Shown here piece after piece: positions 40,348 to 51,117 of a stretch of DNA of 64,000 nt. A program made the position numbers and the translations under genes. The notes beneath the pieces were generated by a model, which had not been told where the DNA came from, made no database searches, and saw only the letters and a list, made by a program, of their open reading frames with translations. Numbering within the stretch: position 1 is the first letter of the stretch; each line of letters starts with the position of its first letter. The stretch lies in assembly GCA_036365145.1 (NCBI GenBank), contig JAEOAD010002279.1, forward strand, positions 4,087,001-4,151,000, in the 5' to 3' direction. The DNA is from Orientallactaga sibirica. Taxonomy: Eukaryota > Chordata > Mammalia > Rodentia > Dipodidae.

Positions 40348-40960
40348 GCTTTGAATTTTAAACATTCACTAATGAAATTGCAGGCCAGGGTACTGGGTGG
40401 AATGGCGTGGCATCCCCATGGAGCACATTTAGAGGCAGAGCGTGGAGTCACATTGGGGGGTCCAGGCAAGTCTGAGGCATGGAAGAGCTCTGAGGACTGC
40501 TAAATAGAGGTTCAGGAGTGCTAAGGCCTTCAAAGGCTGGTATCTACCGAGTTTGAGGCTTGGCAGGAAAAGGAGAACCGTTTGCCTAAAAGCAGATAGG
40601 GAGGTGGGAGGGTGATCCAGGCAGACACTGGGGTCACCGTTGTGCTGGAGGAGGTTAGAGCTGTGCTGTCCCCTGGATCAGGGCTGCCCTTCTGTCACTT
40701 CCCCTACCTCTGCTTCCCCCACATGACTGCAGCGTGAAGAGATGGGATGGGTTGTTCATTCATCCGCTAATTGTTTTGATAAGAGACTCTTAATTATCTA
40801 CTGTGATCATCAGATTACCCTGGCTGGCTCTGAGAGAGAGATGTGAAAGTTTGAGCCCCAGTCACCACTGTCCCTGGTCCCCAAAGAATCTTGTCTCTAG
40901 CACCCAGGCTGCTGTGTCCACAGTGTCCAGTTCGCCGGTGCTCATTAAGACATTTTTTTT
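40348..40960. other. Unique block with AT-rich stretch
   Basis: 40750-40835 holds ccgctaattgttttgataag, ctcttaattatctactgtg and atcatcagattaccctgg: homeodomain- and GATA-type sites crowded together. No exon seen. Confidence 0.4.
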
Positions 40961-40999
40961 CAAATTTATTTAGTTATTTTTTATTTTTTATTTATTTTT

Positions 41000-41142
41000 T
41001 TTTTTGTTTTTCGAGGTAGGGTCTCACTCTAGCCCAGGCTGACATGGAATTCACTCTGTAGTCTCAGGGTGGCCTCATGGCGGTCCTCCTACCTCTGCCT
41101 CCCGAGTGCTGGGATTAAAGGCGTGCGCCACCATGCCCGGTT
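41000..41142 (-). mobile_element. B1 SINE
   Basis: Loses a few bases in the cctcgaactcatgg block. tttagttatttttt (about 40968) and tttagttattttt (about 41142) look like its TSD. Confidence 0.95.
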
Positions 41143-41154
41143 TTAGTTATTTTT

Positions 41155-41300
41155 GATTTTTCAAAGTAGGGTCTCGCTCTAGCCCAGGTGGACCCTGGAC
41201 TTCACTCTGTAGTCTCAGGGTGGCCTGGAACTCACGGCGATCCTTCTACCTCTGCCTCCCAAGTGCTGGGATTAAAGGCGTGTGCCACCACGTCTGGCTT
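41155..41300 (-). mobile_element. B1 SINE
   Basis: Nearly complete, second same-strand B1. Its end runs into a pyrimidine array. Confidence 0.94.
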
Positions 41301-41452
41301 CCTTCCTCCCTCCCTCTCTCCCTCTCTCCCCTTCCCTTCCCTTCCCTTCCCTTCCCTTCCCCTCTCCTCTCCTCTCTTCCCCTCCCCTCCCCTCCCCTCC
41401 CCTCCCCTCCCGTCCCCTCCTTCTCTCCCTCCCTCCCTCCCTTCCTTCCTTG
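41300..41452 (+). repeat. Pyrimidine array (CCCTT/CTCTT/CCCCT)
   Basis: CCTT-type, then CCCTT, mixed CTCCT and CCCCT units. Opposite frames of up to 126 codons here are pure repeat. Confidence 0.96.
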
Positions 41453-41645
41453 AGAGACACAGAGAAAGCAAGAGGCAGAGAGAGGGAGAGAGAATGGGGA
41501 CACTAGAGCCTTTAGCCACTGCAAATGAACTCCAGAGGCGTGCGCCCCCTTGTGCATCTGGCTTATGTGGGTCCTGGGCAGTCAAACAGGGGTCTTTTGG
41601 CTTTGCAGGCAAGTGCCTTAACCACTAAGCCATCTCTCTAGCCCC
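41453..41645 (-). mobile_element. B2-type SINE
   Basis: Begins at gagagacacagag because the array replaces its T-rich tail. The head is intact. Confidence 0.94.
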
Positions 41646-42088
41646 AAGCCATTTATTGCAAGAAGGTGTCACAGGTTGCAGGGGATGGGCTCTGCCTGTG
41701 AAATCCACCCCGAGAGCGCAAGTCCCTGGTGTCAAGCAGGATTTTCTTTTTGATTATCTTTGCCTTGCTGTGTTAAGTCCACACACAGATAAGAGCTTTG
41801 GTTCTAGGGATTTCAAAATGTGGAGAGGAGTATGGGGGGTGGGGGTGGGATGCCAGTGAAGAAATATCAGCACCTATCATGAGTTGGTGTCAGCCACCAA
41901 CCAGGTCAAATTCAGTTCCCTTTTTGGACTGTTTAAAGTTCTACTTCATGTGAATGTTGTATGAAGAGAGCAATAGGCAAAAAAAAAAAAAAAAAAAAAA
42001 AAAAGGCAGATTATAAATTAATCCAATAATTGAATCCCCTAGCAAAGATAATGGGGAGTGATAGCATTATAATGGATCTGATATGGGT
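41646..42088. other. Unique sequence with an A-run
   Basis: Holds a pure A-run at 41979-42004 with no retro-copy recognised in front of it. Confidence 0.4.
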
Positions 42089-42090
42089 TT

Positions 42091-42133
<43 letters not shown>
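42089..42133 (+). repeat. (CTTT)n microsatellite
   Basis: About 11 units. Confidence 0.97.
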
Positions 42134-42329
42134 AAAATTTTATTCATTTGCAAGCACAGAGAGAGAGAGAGAGAGAATGGGCACTCCAGGGCCTATAGCC
42201 ATTGCACATGAACTCCAGACGCATGTGCCCCTTGTGCATCTGGCTTACGTAGGTCCCAGGAATTCAAACCTAGGTCCTTTGGCTTGCAGGCAAGTGCCTT
42301 AACCACTGAGCCATCTCTCTCTCCAGCCC
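42134..42329 (-). mobile_element. B2-type SINE
   Basis: Complete, just outside the left edge of the tandem duplication. Confidence 0.94.
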
Positions 42330-42846
42330 CTGATAGGGGTTTTCACATCAGCAGCAGCTACAGTGTAGGGAAGTGTCTCATCTTGGAAGGAGTGTTTATG
42401 ACTGGTGACGTCCCTCTTTACCGTGCCCCCTTGACAAGCTTTGGTGTGGTGGGTCTGTCTGATCTTTGCTGTCAGGGGGATGTGGGAGAAAAAGGTTTTA
42501 ACCCCCACTTCACCCCCACCCCCGTCTACATTATTCAGGCAGGTAGGTGTCTGGATCCCAGAGAAGTTGTGAGCCTCCTGATGCTTGGGACCAGAGAAGC
42601 AGGATTCTGGCCCTGCCCCCTCCCTGTAATACCGGAACTCATGAGTCGGCCTGGTTGGGAAAAGCACAACCCTGAGCTTTGTGCTCTGTCTGGCTGGGAC
42701 CTTACTTAGGTAGGGGCGGACGTGGAAATGCCACAAGGCACTTGGCTGCTCAGGACTGAATGGTCCTCAGGCTGGCTTGAGGTTCTGGGCCCAGGTATGT
42801 TGCCTCTCCATCCTCCTGAGATGAGCCAGTTTTCTTTCTTTTCTTT

Positions 42847-43053
42847 TTAAAATATAATTAATTTATTTATTTGAGAGAGAGAAAGAGGTGGGGGGGGGAG
42901 AATGGGCGCGCCAGGGCCTCCAGCCACCGCAAATGAACTCCAGATGCATGCGCCACCTTGCGCACCTGGCTTACGTGGGTCCTGGAAAATCAAACCGGGG
43001 TCCTTTGGTTTTGTAGGCAAACACCTTAACTGCTAAGCCATCTCTCCGGTCCT
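42847..43053 (-). mobile_element. B2-type SINE (in duplication copy 1)
   Basis: Complete; partner of 46525-46728. The G-run is longer here (ggtggggggggg) than in the partner. Confidence 0.95.
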
Positions 43054-43496
43054 GAACCAGTTTCCTTTTTGGCTCTTAAAAAGGTCTGGATTTTCTGAGC
43101 CCTGTTCTCCCACTCGGGCAGAAAACCAGAGCCCCTAAGTCCACCTCCTCTCCGCTCCTGAGCACTTGCTGTTTCAGGACACGACTTCCCTCCTTGGGGA
43201 GCAGAGCGCAGCTGGCCCTGTGCCTGACCAACTCCTCTCTCTCTCTGTCATTGTGTTCATGTTTGGCACTCAGCTAGCTGGGAAGTTTGGCAACACATCA
43301 GGCCGTATTTCTTGAAAACCACCCTCCAGAAACCACCTCGTTCAGCAGATTTACTGACATCCGGGACCTGCCTGTTCTCGGGGGCCGGCTTTCCAAATCA
43401 CAGCGGGACCACTGGACCTGCAGAACTTGTCCAGAAAATTTCAGCAGGATACATCACTGTCCCATGAACTCCCTGCCATTCATCTACTTACTACTC

Positions 43497-43539
43497 CAAA
43501 ACAAACAAACAAACAAACAAACAAACAAACAAACAAACC
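43497..43539 (+). repeat. (AAAC)n microsatellite, copy 1
   Basis: About ten units; the partner array is slightly longer. Confidence 0.96.
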
Positions 43540-43877
43540 CTAAAGTGTTCCCAAAAGAACTAGACCGTGGTAAAGAAATGGATCCATTTTGTAAATCCTG
43601 GTGATTTGGCCTCTCTGCTTGCTCCCCAGTGGCTTGCCGTGATGGGGCTACAGGCATTGTTCTGAGAATGCCAGTGATACAGAGGATGAACTGGGTGCTA
43701 GATTCTGCCAGAATCTATGTGGGAGAGAACAGCTTTTCCCTGATTCTCCTCATTGCCAAACAGGGATTTTTGTTGTGAAGGGGCTATTTCCACAGCCTCG
43801 AAGGCTCTGCAAAGAGTTAATTTCCACTTTTAAGTTTTCATGTCCAGAAGGCTACCTCTGCTTAGAGGTCCATGCTG

Positions 43878-44295
43878 CAACTTTGGAGATCCAACAGACC
43901 TGGGTTTGAGAGGCCAGCTCCCTTGGTCGCTAACCTTGGACAGTGAACCTCACCCTTACTCCTCTTGCCTTCCGCATCTGTACAGTGGGGCTTGTTAAAA
44001 CACAGTCTCGGGATGGGGAAATGGCTCAGAGGTTAAGGCATTTGCCTATGAAGCCTAAGGACCCCGGTTCAATTTCCCCAGCAGCCACGTAAGCCAGATG
44101 CACAAGGTGACGCGTGTGTCTGGAGATCGTTTGCAGTGGCTGGAGGCCCTGGTGTGCCCATTCTCTCTCAAATAAATAATAAAATATTTTTTTAAATTAA
44201 AAAAATAAAATACACTCTCTATGACTGCTTGGGGAATTAAGCGAGATGGTTTGTAAAATGCTTAGGGCATCCTGGCACAACGCTGGCTTTCTAAA
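43878..44295 (+). mobile_element. MIR relic split by a B2
   Basis: The left part (gacctgggtttgagaggcc, cttggacagtgaacctcac, gcatctgtacagtggggc) and right part (ggggaattaagcgagatgg, taaaatgcttagggcatcctgg, 44225-44295) follow MIR order. A B2 sits between them. The partner in copy 2 is at 47556-47975. Confidence 0.8.
44006..44211 (+). mobile_element. B2-type SINE nested in a MIR (copy 1)
   Basis: Begins cgggatggggaaatggctcag, a diverged head. The tail AAATAAATAATAAAATA runs back into MIR sequence. Confidence 0.93.
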
Positions 44296-44385
44296 AACGA
44301 CACTCATTAGTCTCGGAATATCTGCTGGACCCCACTTAACCTCATGCTAAGGTGGACCTGTGCGAGCCTGAATGAATGGAAAAGA

Positions 44386-44388
<3 letters not shown>

Positions 44389-44438
<50 letters not shown>

Positions 44439-44580
44439 TTTCTTCCTTTCTTCCTTCCTTCCTTCCTTCCTTCCTTCCTTCCTTCCTTCCTTTCTTTCTC
44501 TTCCCTCCCTCCTTCCCTCCTTCCCTCCCTCCCTCTTTCTTTCTTTCTTTCTTCCTTTCTTCCTTTCTTTCCTGGTTCCT
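44389..44580 (+). repeat. (TTTC)n/(TTCC)n array, copy 1
   Basis: Pure TTTC units, then TTCC units, then mixed. The inner layout differs from copy 2 at 48074. Confidence 0.97.
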
Positions 44581-45313
44581 ACCTTCTTCCCTCTCCTTCC
44601 CCAAGGCTTTCAGACTCACTTTAGAGATAGAAGCTGAGCTACTTTCTAGAGAATCAGATGGTCTTTCTCGCCTCAGCCTTTCTACCTCCAGGGCAGAGGA
44701 ATTTCAACTGTCATTAAAGCATCCAGCCATTGGCAACTTCAGACCAGCTTTCCCAAGCATCTACTCCCCTCTAGAGTCCTCCCAGAGGGAGAATGGTTGC
44801 TGAGGCAGGAGACTGGAGCGCCATCATCTCTGGGGAAGACGGAAGCTTTATTTCAGAACACTAGTCTCCTGGAAAAACTCTGTTCCTAGGGCATGGATTT
44901 CCCCTTTCAGCAAGTCACCTGTTATCTGTGTATCTCCAGGCCTTTTGCAAGGCTAATTATGCCCTCAGGCAGAGTTTGGGGACCCACATTTTTTCCCTTT
45001 CTTTCCCCACTTTTAGGTGTGCTAGGAGCTGAATTGACTTACATAAGGCTGATCATTGGTCCTTTGAGCTGGGAGCGGGGAGCCGAGGACCCTGTACCTT
45101 TCTTTCTTTCTTTGCCCACTCAAACAAGTCCACTTAGTAAATCAAAATACACCTACTTTCTCCTTGTCCTGAAGCCTGGAGGTGTTCCCTGAATTCCTTG
45201 GAAAGCATAGGTCAGGGTTCCGTGACTCTTTTGCCCATGGAGTGTAATTATCAGTATTGTCCCAAATGGCAAGGATTCTGGTTTTTATCACCCTGCCTCC
45301 ACCTGGCACAGTT

Positions 45314-45339
45314 AAAAAAAAATATATATATATATATAT
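45314..45339. repeat. (A)n(TA)n, copy 1
   Basis: About nine A then nine TA units; the partner at 49011 has a longer A-run. Confidence 0.95.
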
Positions 45340-45550
45340 GACTGGAGAGATGGCTTTGTGGTTAAGCGCTTATCTGTGAAGGCTAAGGACCCGGTTTGAT
45401 TCCCAGGACCCACTTAAGCCAGATGGACAAGGTGGTGCATGCATCTGATGTTCATTTGCAGTGGCTGGAGGCCCTGGCACGCCTATTCTCTATCTATCTG
45501 CCTCTTTCTCTGTCTGTCTCAAATAAATAAATAATAAAAAAGAAAAGCAT
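45339..45550 (+). mobile_element. B2-type SINE (copy 1)
   Basis: Complete, with a degenerate A-box (tggctttgtgg). Its partner is 49047-49258. Confidence 0.94.
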
Positions 45551-45562
45551 TTGATGACTAAA

Positions 45563-45767
45563 GTTTTAAAAATATTTTATTTTTACTTATTTGAGAGAGA
45601 GAGAGAGAAAAGATGGAGACAGAGAGAACGAGCACACGCCTCCAGTCTCTGCAAACACTCCAGACACATGTGCCACCTCATGCATCTATCTGGCTTACGT
45701 GGGTCCTGGGAATCGAACCTGGGTCCTTTGGCTTTGTAGGCAAGCGCCTTAACTGCCAAGCCATCTG
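45563..45767 (-). mobile_element. B2-type SINE (copy 1)
   Basis: The head is replaced after gccaagccatctgtatg. Forms an inverted pair with the B2 at 45339. Confidence 0.93.
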
Positions 45768-46524
45768 TATGTCAGGTGCTGTGTTGAATTTTCAACTTTT
45801 GGGGCGGGAGCACAAGGTAGGTTATTGGTTTTGCCTGAGCCTGGCTCAGTTGACTTGGGGCCAGGGACAGCTGAGGGCAGTTGTTTCTGTTCCTTCCGCT
45901 CTTCCCGAGTACAGCGACCCTTGACCTTCTGCGTCTCTGTGGTGTGTAGGCACTAGGCTGGCCAGGCCTTTGCCTCGTGCGGTTTGGCGGTGCCATCTTC
46001 AGTGTGTGTTGCAGGTGTGTTGGTTAGAGGGTGATGGCGAGAGGAATGCAGTGTCTCATCTTGGAAGGAGTGTTTATGACTGGTGACGTCCCTCTTTACC
46101 GTGCCCCCTTGACAAGCTTTGGTGTGGTGGGTCTGTCTGATCTTTGCTGTCAGGGGGATGTGGGAGAAAAAGGTTTTAACCCCCACTTCACCCCCACCCC
46201 CGTCTACATTATTCAAGCAGGTAGGTGTCTGGATCCCAGAGAAGTTGTGAGCCTCCTGATGCTTGGGACCAGAGAAGCAGGATTCTGGCCCTGCCCCCTC
46301 CCTGTAATACCGGAGCTCATGAGTCGGCCTGGTTGGGAAAAGCACAACCCTGAGCTTTGTGCTCTGTCTGGCTGGGACCTTACTTAGGTAGGGGCGGACG
46401 TGGAAATGCCACAAGGCGCTTGGCTGCTCAGGACTGAATGGTCCTCAGGCTGGCTTGAGGTTCTGGGCCCAGGTATGTTGCCTCTCCATCCTCCTGAGAT
46501 GAGCCAGTTTTCTTTCTTTTCTTT

Positions 46525-46728
46525 TTAAAATATAATTAATTTATTTATTTGAGAGAGAGAAAGAGGTGGGGGAGAATGGGCGCGCCAGGGCCTCCAGCCA
46601 CCATAAAATGAACTCCAGATGCATGCGCCACCTTGCGCACCTGGCTTACGTGGGTCCTGGAAAATCAAACCGGGGTCCTTTGGTTTTGTAGGCAAACACC
46701 TTAACTGCTAAGCCATCTCTCCGGTCCT
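46525..46728 (-). mobile_element. B2-type SINE (copy 2)
   Basis: Partner of 42847-43053; reads ccaccataaaatgaac where copy 1 has ccaccgcaaatgaac. Confidence 0.95.
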
Positions 46729-47177
46729 GAACCAGTTTCCTTTTGGCTCTTAAAAGGTCTGGATTTTCTGAGCCCTGTTCTCCCACTCGGGCAGAAAACC
46801 AGAGCCCCTAAGTCCACCTCCTCTCCGCTCCTGAGCACTTGCTGTTTCAGGACACGACTTCCCTCCTTGGGGAGCAGAGCGCAGCTGGCCCTGTGCCTGA
46901 CCAACTCCTCTCTCTCTCTCTCTCTGTCATTGTGTTCATGTTTGGCACTCAGCTAGCTGGGAAGTTTGGCAACACATCAGGCCGTATTTCTTGAAAACCA
47001 CCCTCCAGAAACCACCTCGTTCAGCAGATTTACTGACATCCGGGACCTGCCTGTTCTCGGGGGCCGGCTTTCCAAATCACAGCGGGACCACTGGACCTGC
47101 AGAACTTGTCCAGAAAATTTCAGCAGGATACATCACTGTCCCATGAACTCCCTGCCATTCATCTACTTACTACTCCA

Positions 47178-47226
47178 AAACAAACAAACAAACAAACAAA
47201 CAAACAAACAAACAAACAAACAAACC
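47178..47226 (+). repeat. (AAAC)n microsatellite, copy 2
   Basis: About twelve units. Confidence 0.96.
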
Positions 47227-47555
47227 CTAAAGTGTTCCCAAAAGAACTAGACCGTGGTAAAGAAATGGATCCATTTTGTAAATCCTGGTGATTTGGCCTT
47301 TCTGCTTGCTCCCCAGTGGCTTGCCCGTGATGGGGCTACAGGCATTGTTCTGAGAATGCCAGTGATACAGAGGATGAACTGGGTGCTAGATTCTGCCAGA
47401 ATCTATGTGGGAGAGAACAGCTTTTCCCTGATTCTCCTCATTGCCAAACAGGGATTTTTGTTGTGAAGGGGCTATTTCCACAGCCTCGAAGGCTCTGCAA
47501 AGAGTTAATTTCCACTTTTAAGTTTTCATGTCCAGAAGGCTACCTCTGCTTAGAG

Positions 47556-47975
47556 GTCCATGCTGCAACTTTGGAGACCCAACAGACCTGGGTTTGAGAG
47601 GCCAGCTCCCTTGGTCGCTAACCTTGGACAGTGAACCTCACCCTTACTCCTCTTGCCTTCCGCATCTGTACAGTGGGGCTTGTTAAAACACAGTCTCGGG
47701 ATGGGGAAATGGCTCAGAGGTTAAGGCATTTGCCTATGAAGCCTAAGGACCCCGGTTCAATTTCCCCAGCAGCCACGTAAGCCAGATGCACAAGGTGACG
47801 CGTGTGTCTGGAGATCGTTTGCAGTGGCTGGAGGCCCTGGTGTGCCCATTCTCTCTCAAATAAATAATAAAATATTTTTTTAAATTAAAAAAATAAAATA
47901 CACTCTCTATGACTGCTTGGGGAATTAAGCGAGTTGGTTTGTAAAATGCTTAGGGCATCCTGGCACAACGCTGGC
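47556..47975 (+). mobile_element. MIR relic split by a B2 (copy 2)
   Basis: Same nested arrangement as 43878-44295, so the nesting came before the duplication. Confidence 0.8.
47686..47891 (+). mobile_element. B2-type SINE nested in a MIR (copy 2)
   Basis: Partner of 44006-44211, practically unchanged. Confidence 0.93.
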
Positions 47976-48072
47976 TTTCTAAAAACGACACTCATTAGTC
48001 TCGGAATATCTGCTGGACCCCACTTAACCTCATGCTAAGGTGGACCCAAAGAGCCTGAATGAATGGAAAAGA

Positions 48073-48073
<1 letters not shown>

Positions 48074-48121
<48 letters not shown>

Positions 48122-48263
48122 TTCCTTCCTTCCTTCCTTCCTTCCTTCCTTTCTCTTCCCTCCCTCCTTCCCTCCTTCCCTCCCTCCCTCTTTCTTTCTT
48201 TCTTTCTTTCTTCCTTTCTTCCTTTCTTCCTTTCTTCCTTTCTTCCTTTCTTCCTTTCTTTCC
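48074..48263 (+). repeat. (TTTC)n/(TTCC)n array, copy 2
   Basis: Fewer TTCC but more TTCCTTTC units than copy 1. Confidence 0.97.
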
Positions 48264-49010
48264 TGGTTCCTACCTTCTTCCCTCTCCTTCCCCCAAGGCT
48301 TTCAGACTCACTTTAGAGATAGAAGCTGAGCTACTTTCTAGAGAATCAGATGGTCTTTCTCGCCTCAGCCTTTCTACCTCCAGGGCAGAGGAATTTCAAC
48401 TGTCATTAAAGCATCCAGCCATTGGCACTTCAGACCAGCTTTCCCAAGCATCTACTCCCCTCTAGAGTCCTCCCAGAGGGAGAATGGTTGCTGAGGCAGG
48501 AGACTGGAGCGCCATCATCTCTGGGGAAGACGGAAGCTTTATTTCAGGAGAACACTAGCCTCCTGGAAAAACTCTGTTCCTAGGGCATGGATTTCCCCTT
48601 TCAGCAAGTCACCTGTTATCTGTGTATCTCCAGGCCTGTTGCAAGGCTAATTATGCCCCTCAGGCAGAGTTTGGGGACCCACATTTTTTCCCCTTTCTTT
48701 CCCCACTTTTAGGTGTGCTAGGAGCTGAATTGACTTACATAAGGCTGATCATTGGTCCTTTGAGCTGGGAGCGGGGAGCCGAGGACCCTGTACCTTTCTT
48801 TCTTTCTTTGCCCACTCAAACAAGTCCACTTAGTAAATCAAAATACACCTACTTTCTCCTTGTCCTGGAAGCCTGGAGGTGTTCCCTGAATTCCTTGGAA
48901 AGCATAGGTCAGGGTTCCGTGACTCTTTTGCCCATGGAGTGTAATTATCAGTATTGTCCCAAATGGCAAGGATTCTGGGTTTTTATCACCCTGCCTCCAC
49001 CTGGCACAGT

Positions 49011-49011
49011 T

Positions 49012-49044
<33 letters not shown>

Positions 49045-49047
49045 TAT
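49011..49047. repeat. (A)n(TA)n, copy 2
   Basis: About 17 A then nine TA units. Confidence 0.95.
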
Positions 49048-49258
49048 GACTGGAGAGATGGCTTTGTGGTTAAGCGCTTATCTGTGAAGGCTAAGGACCC
49101 CGGTTTGATTCCCAGGACCCACTTAAGCCAGATGGACAAGGTGGTGCATGCATCTGATGTTCATTTGCAGTGGCTGGAGGCCCTGGCACGCCTATTCTCT
49201 ATCTATCTGCCTCTTTCTCTGTCTGTCGCTCTCAAATAAATAAATAATAAAAAGAAAA
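49047..49258 (+). mobile_element. B2-type SINE (copy 2)
   Basis: Partner of 45339-45550, with an extra CGCT in the CT-rich end. Confidence 0.94.
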
Positions 49259-49279
49259 GCATTTGATGACTAAAGTTTT

Positions 49280-49484
49280 AAAAATATTTTATTTTTACTT
49301 ATTTGAGAGAGAGAGAGAGAGAAGAGATGGAGACAGAGAGAACGAGCACGGCCTCCAGTCTCTGCAAACACTCCAGACACATGTGCCACCTCATGCATCT
49401 ATCTGGCTTACGTGGGTCCTGGGAATCGAACCTGGGTCCTTTGGCTTTGTAGGCAAGCGCCTTAACTGCCAAGCCATCTGTATG
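49280..49484 (-). mobile_element. B2-type SINE (copy 2)
   Basis: Partner of 45563-45767; keeps gcacggcctccag where copy 1 reads gcacacgcctccag. Confidence 0.93.
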
Positions 49485-49907
49485 TCAGGTGCTGTGTTGA
49501 ATTTTCAACTTTTGGGGCGGGGAGCACAAGGTAGGTTATTGGTTTTGCCCGAGCCTGGCTCAGTTGACTTGGGGCCAGGGACAGCTGTGTCTAAAGAGCA
49601 GGGCAGTTGTTTCTGTTCCTTCCGCTCTTCCCGAGTACAGCGACCCTTGACCTTCTGCGTCTCTGTGGTGTGTAGGCACTAGGCTGGCCAGGCCTTTGCC
49701 TCGTGCGGTTTGGCGGTGCCATCTTCAGTGTGTGTTGCAGGTGTGTTGGTTAGAGGGTGATGGCGAGAGGAATGAGCTATGGCTGAGGCTCCTAGAGGCT
49801 TGCCACCTTGGTGGCTGTAGTTCTCACTGGTGGGCACTAGCCATGGCTTGTGCCCTTGCAAACCACCAGCTTCCCCATGGCCGCAGAAACTGAACTGGCA
49901 GGATTCT

Positions 49908-50129
49908 TTTTTTTTTTTTTTTTTTAAGATTTTATTTTTATTTATTTATTAGAAACAGAGAGGGAGAGAGAGAGAGAATGGGCATGCCAGGGTCTCCAGC
50001 CACTGCAAACGAACTGCAGGCGCATGCGCCCCCTTGTGTGCCTGGCTTACATGGGACCTGGAGAATTGAACCTGGGTCCTTAGGCTTCGCAGACATGTGC
50101 CTTAAATGCTGAGCAATTGCTCCAGCCCC
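49908..50129 (-). mobile_element. B2-type SINE
   Basis: Complete with gcgcccccttgtg in the body. ggcaggattct (49897) and agcaggattct (about 50137) look like the TSD. Confidence 0.95.
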
Positions 50130-50339
50130 CAAGATCAGCAGGATTCTCTAGTCCTCATCAGTACCGTTCACTGCCTCAAACTGTGTCACTATTTCTGCAG
50201 CGGTCAGGGGCAAGGGGAATAGTGCAGATGGGAGACCGAGTCTGAATCTCCTCATGAGCTCATAAAACTGGGCTGGGTTGGAGCCAGGGCCTCAGCCAGT
50301 TCCTCTAGCTCCTTGACTGACTCATTTTCCAGTCTTGGG

Positions 50340-50543
50340 AAAAAAAAATTTTTTTTTTTGAGATTTTATTTGTTAGAGACAGAGAGTGAGAATGGACACG
50401 CCAGGGCCTCTAGCCACTGCAGACAAACTTCAGTCGCATGCGCTACTATGTGCATCTGGCTTACGTGGAACCTGGAGAATTGAACCAGGGTCTTTATGTT
50501 TTGCAGGCATGTGCCTTAACCACTAAACCATCTCTCCAGCCCC
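50340..50543 (-). mobile_element. B2-type SINE
   Basis: Complete; ends aaaccatctctccagcccc. Together with the next B1 it lies between cagtcttg copies at about 50331 and 50728. Confidence 0.94.
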
Positions 50544-50582
50544 AAAGTACAATATCTAATTTTTCTTCTCCTCCTCCTCCTT

Positions 50583-50727
50583 CTGTTTTTTGAGGCAGTG
50601 TTTCACTCTAGCTGAGGCTGACCTGGAATTCACTATGTAGTCTCAGGGTGGCCTCGAACTCACGGCGATCCTCCTACCTCTGCCTCCCGAGCGCTGGGAT
50701 GAAAGGCGTGCGCCACCACGCCCGGCT
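50583..50727 (-). mobile_element. B1 SINE
   Basis: Complete, preceded by a short (CTC)n. Confidence 0.95.
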
Positions 50728-51115
50728 CAGTCTTGACGTTTTAGGACAGGCTAGAGAACGTTGTGCCTTGTATCTTTCTAGTTCCTTCCCAGCCAGCTTT
50801 CTGTTTTTCTTCTTCAAGTAAGCCGGCAACGCATGAACCACTGTGGCCTTCCAGCTTTCCTTGTCCTGCTAGCTGCTTGACCGCGTAGGCAGCAGGCTAA
50901 GTGCTCCCTGTCCTTTCCCGCTCCAGCGGATGTTCTGTCCGTTTTGACCCTGGTGAACGGCAGAGCCCTGTTATTCATCCTGCCCTAAATTCCCAGAACA
51001 GCTCCTAGTGGACATCCAAGTTATGTTTGAGGGAACACTCTTACTTATCTACTGCCCTTGAAGGGCTTTTGGTCTGCAAGTCAGCGCACATCCATCTATC
51101 AGCCATTCCTCTTGC
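50728..51115. other. Unique sequence, no gene seen
   Basis: No exon recognised upstream of the minisatellite. Confidence 0.4.
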
Positions 51116-51117
51116 CC

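Larger units (their letters stand above)
42372..46048 (+). repeat. Tandem segmental duplication, copy 1
   Basis: A block of about 3,677 bases repeated directly at 46050-49774. The match is near-perfect over its length, with scattered single-base differences (for example 42537 G/A, 42635 A/G) and length changes in simple repeats. It contains SINEs, a MIR, an AAAC array and a TTTC array, all present in both copies. Open frames inside (42284-42709, 43287-43604) recur in copy 2 but show no domain. Confidence 0.97.
46050..49774 (+). repeat. Tandem segmental duplication, copy 2
   Basis: About 3,725 bases. It begins agtgtctcatcttgg directly after the end of copy 1 (gaggaatg) plus one extra C at 46049, and ends gaggaatg before agctatgg. 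Length differences lie mainly in the AAAC, TTTC, GA/CT and A/TA arrays, plus a 10-11 base gain near 49588 (tgtctaaagagca). Confidence 0.97.

Noticed and set aside
41979..42004. Poly(A) tail of a processed pseudogene
   Set aside because: The sequence before the A-run matches no gene that I recognise and I found no TSD.
43287..47250. Repeated frames starting MATHQAVFLENH in both duplication copies
   Set aside because: They recur only because the DNA was duplicated, run into the AAAC array and show no domain. Frame retention over so recent a duplication says nothing on selection.
44344..48465. Ser/Phe/Leu-repeat frames over the two TTTC arrays and Lys/Glu/Arg frames opposite
   Set aside because: Direct product of TTTC/TTCC repeats in every frame.
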